A stretch of 7,905 nucleotides of DNA from an uncultured bacterium (GTDB taxonomy: Bacteria; Patescibacteriota; Minisyncoccia; Phycocordibacterales; GWA1-40-21), in contig CAIJXO010000035.1 of assembly GCA_903824735.1 (NCBI GenBank), forward strand, positions 1 through 7,905. Direction: 5' to 3'. The notes under the pieces are model-generated. The model searched no databases. It was not told the origin of the DNA and saw only the letters and a list, made by a program, of their open reading frames with translations. Position numbers and translations under genes: made by a program. Numbering within the stretch: position 1 is the stretch's first letter; each line of letters starts with the position of its first letter. Below are positions 5,647-7,905 of the stretch, in pieces.

Positions 5647-6279
5647 TTAGCCAGTGATTTCTACCAAAGTACCACGGCGACCAGCGATTGCACCGAGAAC
5701 GGCGATTTCATTTGTCGTAGTATCAATTTGCATAACCTTTAGACCAGAAATAGTGGTAGTGTCTTGACCCATTCTACCGGCCATACGCATCATTTTAGGC
5801 ACTCTACCTCCCTCTCTCGTACCTCCAGAAATAGAACCAGGCTCTCTTTCTGAGTGCTTTTGACCGTGGCTACGTGGACCTCCTTTGAAGCCATGGCGCT
5901 TGACCACACCTTGGAAGCCTTTACCCTTTGAAATTGAGGAAACAGTGATAGTCTCACCTTCTTTAAAAGCTGATAGGTCAATCTTATCGCCAACTTTCAT
6001 TCCGGCAACAGCTTTGATTTCTTTATCATCATAAGCACGGAACTCTTGAATATAACGGAAATTACCAAGGCCTTTGACATGTCCCTTTACTGCTTTACTA
6101 ATATTCTTTTCCTTTTTAGTACCATAACCAACCTGAACGGCATCATAACCATCAACAGCCTTTGTTTTGATCTGAGTAATTACAATCGGGCCAGCCTCGA
6201 CAATAGTAACTGGGCGTACATTGCCCTTATCGTCGAACACCTGAGTCATATTCTTTTTTATACCGAGGATGAATTTCAT
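5647..6279 (-). CDS. rplC: 50S ribosomal protein L3 (uL3)
   Basis: L3 is an early assembly protein whose long loop approaches the peptidyl-transferase centre. The 210-residue product shows the N-terminal LGIKKNMTQVFD (5-16), the SISKGKGFQGVVKRHGFKGG segment (115-134) and the loop RSHGQKHSEREPGSI (136-150). In E. coli the loop continues QNQTPGKV and carries the glutamine methylated by PrmB; here it reads SGGTREGGRV (151-160), so that glutamine seems absent. The C-terminus ending GRRGTLVEITG is normal. This is the first gene of the operon: rpsJ, usually before rplC, is missing. Confidence 0.97.
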   Translation of the reverse strand: MKFILGIKKNMTQVFDDKGNVRPVTIVEAGPIVITQIKTKAVDGYDAVQVGYGTKKEKNISKAVKGHVKGLGNFRYIQEFRAYDDKEIKAVAGMKVGDKIDLSAFKEGETITVSSISKGKGFQGVVKRHGFKGGPRSHGQKHSEREPGSISGGTREGGRVPKMMRMAGRMGQDTTTISGLKVMQIDTTTNEIAVLGAIAGRRGTLVEITG

Positions 6280-6296
6280 ATAAAATAATTAACGGC

Positions 6297-6326
6297 GATA
6301 TAAATAAATCAATTCTTATTTATATC
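6297..6326 (-). promoter_or_regulatory. 11-bp perfect hairpin in the rplC leader
   Basis: GATATAAATAA (6297-6307) and TTATTTATATC (6316-6326) are exact reverse complements around an 8-nt loop. The structure lies 17 nt upstream of the rplC ATG, within the predicted leader of the operon. There is no T-tract after it on the minus strand, so it is unlikely to be a terminator. It could be an RNA stem near the ribosome-binding region, an autoregulatory target, or a DNA operator. Only the symmetry is certain; the role is inference. The stem is AT-rich and therefore weak. Confidence 0.5.
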
Positions 6327-6357
6327 CCCCTTTGTCTCCATATTTGGACGTTCACAG

Positions 6358-6386
6358 ATACTAGCAAATTGAGGTCAGAAATGCAA
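6358..6386 (-). promoter_or_regulatory. Candidate promoter of the ribosomal operon
   Basis: On the minus strand TTGCAT (6381-6386) is followed by exactly 17 nt and TAGTAT (6358-6363), which is preceded by TGC, making an extended -10. The hexamers match consensus at three and four of six bases, so the TGn element carries much of the support. The -35 begins just after the stop of the small membrane gene. The predicted start is near 6351, giving a leader of about 70 nt that contains the hairpin at 6297-6326. The identical TAGTAT with a TGn motif occurs upstream of rpsS. Confidence 0.5.
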
Positions 6387-6389
6387 GCT

Positions 6390-6674
6390 CTAGTCCGAAA
6401 TTTGCTTCCTCTTAATCTGGCCCATTGTCCAGAAGACTACGACTATTGGTACAAGGTAAGTAAAGAAGATAAGCGTAAAAACAGTCGGGTTATTCATTGC
6501 GCCACCAGATACGCCTAACAAATCAGTCTCCCAAAATATCGGCAAAAGCAATACTGTACTAAACCAAGCGCCGATTGAATACCAACCACCAAATGGAGAA
6601 CTAACAAGGACCCAGGTAAGAAAAGCAGCTATAATTAAACTTAAAATTATTGGAATTTTTAGCCAAGTTTTCAT
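6390..6674 (-). CDS. Small predicted membrane protein, unrecognised
   Basis: The 94-residue product begins MKTWLKIPIILSLIIAAFL and looks like an integral membrane protein with three hydrophobic stretches (about residues 7-25, 33-48 and 64-83) and a charged tail ending QIKRKQISD. I do not recognise a family. The reading frame extends upstream to a TTG at 6740, but that start would lie in the T-tract of the preceding terminator; the ATG at 6674 starts just before a basic residue and a hydrophobic segment, so it is preferred. The positive charges at both ends fit poorly with three spans by the positive-inside rule, so the topology is uncertain. No Shine-Dalgarno motif. There is no terminator before rplC, so read-through into the operon is possible. 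Confidence 0.55.
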   Translation of the reverse strand: MKTWLKIPIILSLIIAAFLTWVLVSSPFGGWYSIGAWFSTVLLLPIFWETDLLGVSGGAMNNPTVFTLIFFTYLVPIVVVFWTMGQIKRKQISD

Positions 6675-6738
6675 ATTTGAAGTACAGTATACATCTTTAT
6701 TTATCAAAAGACCACCTAACTCTGTATAACTAAACACC

Positions 6739-6768
6739 AAAAAAGAGCCTAAATTAAGACTCTTTTTT
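6739..6768 (-). terminator. Bidirectional intrinsic terminator after the binding-protein gene
   Basis: AAAAAAGAG (6739-6747) and CTCTTTTTT (6760-6768) are exact complements around a 12-nt loop that may partly pair. On the minus strand the stem ends in a run of six T, so it can terminate transcription of the binding-protein gene, whose stop is 32 nt upstream. The plus-strand reading has the same A and T tracts, but no gene on that strand needs it. Confidence 0.75.
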
Positions 6769-6772
6769 AGTT

Positions 6773-6786
6773 TGAGGTAGGCCTCA
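6773..6786. repeat. Short inverted repeat before the terminator
   Basis: TGAGG (6773-6777) and CCTCA (6782-6786) pair around TAGG between the stop of the binding-protein gene and its terminator. It is a 5-bp stem and may simply add to the terminator region. No other function is evident. Confidence 0.3.
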
Positions 6787-6800
6787 GCGTATCCGAGTTT

Positions 6801-7883
6801 CTATTGACTGATAATCGTCGGCTTACCATTCATAATTACCTTTACGGCTGCCTGTGAAATAACCGAGCCGTCGTCGTTGAAGTTTAGTACTCCTAGCGCA
6901 CCGTGAAAGTCCTTGAGACTATTAACCTGAGCCAATAATTTTTCCGGCGTCGGTACGTCCTTACCTTGCTCGGCTCCAGCAATGATCAAGCTGACAATGT
7001 CATAAATATTCGCAGCGCCAAAGGTCGGAGCGTGTCCACTCTTTTCAGTAAACGCGTCGGTAAATTTCTGTGATGGTGCCGCTGAGCCAACATACCATTG
7101 TCCCTCATAGAGATTAGGATTTTTTGAAACTTCAAAGGAATTAATAGAGGTAATCGGAGTATTCACCCCCGCTTCTTTAATTTGTTGGGTGATAACATCA
7201 ATTTCTGGCGACTGAGCACCTAAAACCCAAATATCCGCGTTGACCAATTTAGCTTTGGAAATATATGAGCGAAAATCCTTTTCACCAAAATTGAATTTTT
7301 GTGCCGAAACTATTTGAATGTCGGTATTTTTTAGATTAATCTTCACATCTTCCTCAGTCGCCAAATATCCCGAGGAATTTAGGGTGAAATACGCCAGTTT
7401 TTTTATCCCTCTTTTCTGCAGCTCAGAAATAAAAGCTCTAGTTTGTTCCCCAGGCAAGGTGAAGTGAATAAAATTATAATCACCCTTAGCTACATTTAGA
7501 TCGGTAGTGACACCAAAATGAACGACGTGACTCTTCTCAGCGATCGGACTAACAATGTTTCCGCCCGTGCCTCCAAACGAGACGATCGCATTTACTCCGT
7601 TGACACTTATAAGCTTGTTAGCGGCCGAAGCGGTCTTTTCGGCCTTAAATTCGTCGTCTTCAAACACAAATTCATAATTAAACTTTGTCTGACCAAAGCT
7701 CTCTTTGGCCATCTCCGCGGCAACTTTTATGCCTTCACCAGCGAAAGCCAAGTCTCCAGTCAGCGGGATGCTGAAACCAATCTTAATTTTTTTAGTATTA
7801 TTTCCCTTATTTCCTAGACTTAAGGCGACTAAAGCCACCAAAAACAGACACAATATCACAACAATAGCCTTATTTTGCTTCAT
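6801..7883 (-). CDS. ABC-type branched-chain amino-acid-like substrate-binding protein
   Basis: The 360-residue product has the type-1 periplasmic binding protein fold of the LivJ/LivK group (Peripla_BP_6-like). After an N-terminal hydrophobic segment (about residues 5-23) comes the hallmark start of lobe 1, KIKIGFSIPLTGDLAFAGEG (32-51). It is followed by NAIVSFGGTGGNIVSPIAEK, a second-lobe strand KKLAYFTLNSSGYL, NADIWVLGAQSPEIDVITQQ and a C-terminal part with GAANIYDIVSLIIAGAEQGK. It probably binds a small extracellular solute. There is no lipobox cysteine after the hydrophobic segment (the only Cys there is inside it, residue 12), so it may be membrane-anchored or secreted rather than a lipoprotein. 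No permease or ATPase gene is next to it. It starts near the window edge, preceded by an A-rich stretch without Shine-Dalgarno. Confidence 0.85.
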   Translation of the reverse strand: MKQNKAIVVILCLFLVALVALSLGNKGNNTKKIKIGFSIPLTGDLAFAGEGIKVAAEMAKESFGQTKFNYEFVFEDDEFKAEKTASAANKLISVNGVNAIVSFGGTGGNIVSPIAEKSHVVHFGVTTDLNVAKGDYNFIHFTLPGEQTRAFISELQKRGIKKLAYFTLNSSGYLATEEDVKINLKNTDIQIVSAQKFNFGEKDFRSYISKAKLVNADIWVLGAQSPEIDVITQQIKEAGVNTPITSINSFEVSKNPNLYEGQWYVGSAAPSQKFTDAFTEKSGHAPTFGAANIYDIVSLIIAGAEQGKDVPTPEKLLAQVNSLKDFHGALGVLNFNDDGSVISQAAVKVIMNGKPTIISQ

Positions 7884-7905
7884 TTTTTTGTAATTATTAA
7901 TAAAC

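Noticed and set aside
5790..5993. Minus-strand 67-codon frame within rplC
   Set aside because: It is an out-of-frame reading of the L3 gene on the same strand.
6309..6341. Ten-codon leader-peptide-like frame (METKGDINKN) in the rplC leader
   Set aside because: It has no ribosome-binding motif or run of regulatory codons, and overlaps the hairpin without the alternative structure expected of an attenuator.
6675..6740. Longer N-terminus for the small membrane protein from a TTG at 6740
   Set aside because: It would begin in the T-tract of the upstream terminator and adds a non-hydrophobic stretch before a better ATG start.
7518..7893. Plus-strand frames opposite the binding-protein gene
   Set aside because: They overlap the start half of a well-supported minus-strand gene and have no domain pattern.
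1..7905. CRISPR array, tRNA or rRNA gene, or transposase gene
   Set aside because: No regularly spaced repeats, no cloverleaf-like or rRNA-like sequence, and no transposase motifs were seen on either strand.

Overview
This window is almost entirely a bacterial ribosomal-protein operon on the minus strand. The gene order, in transcription order from high to low coordinates, is rplC-rplD-rplW-rplB-rpsS-rplV-rpsC-rplP-rpmC-rpsQ-rplN-rplX-rplE. This is the S10 cluster fused to the first genes of the spc cluster. Upstream, on the same strand, lie a small predicted membrane protein and an ABC-type periplasmic binding protein. No convincing gene lies on the plus strand.

Organism: clearly a bacterium using the standard code. 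Several features suggest a Candidate Phyla Radiation (Patescibacteria, Parcubacteria-like) genome: genes packed with 0-30 nt gaps, no Shine-Dalgarno at any of the 15 starts, REP-like palindromes between ribosomal genes, rpsJ absent from the head of the S10 cluster, and a binding protein with no permease beside it. This placement is inference, not proof. The base composition is moderately AT-rich.

Layout: 7883-6801 encodes a LIV-type substrate-binding protein, ended by a bidirectional hairpin with a T-tract (6739-6768). 6674-6390 encodes a 94-residue membrane protein that I do not recognise. A candidate extended -10 promoter (6358-6386) and an 11-bp perfect hairpin (6297-6326) form the leader of the ribosomal operon. 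Thirteen ribosomal genes run from 6279 to 165. They are nearly contiguous except for a 54-nt gap before rpsS, which holds a good internal promoter (3717-3744). After rplE come a GC-rich palindrome touching its stop codon (133-154), an intrinsic terminator with a GAAA loop (95-118), and a fully consensus promoter (62-90) firing out of the window. The rest of the spc cluster (rpsN, rpsH, rplF and so on) is therefore not directly co-transcribed here.

Together the ribosomal genes supply large-subunit proteins L3, L4, L23, L2, L22, L16, L29, L14, L24 and L5 and small-subunit proteins S19, S3 and S17. I did not find a new enzymatic or defence system. The most interesting signals lie between the genes: a repeated element that supplies the stop codon of both rplD and rpsC, a second pair of near-identical gene junctions, the total lack of Shine-Dalgarno motifs, and the promoter and terminator arrangement that breaks up the classical operon.
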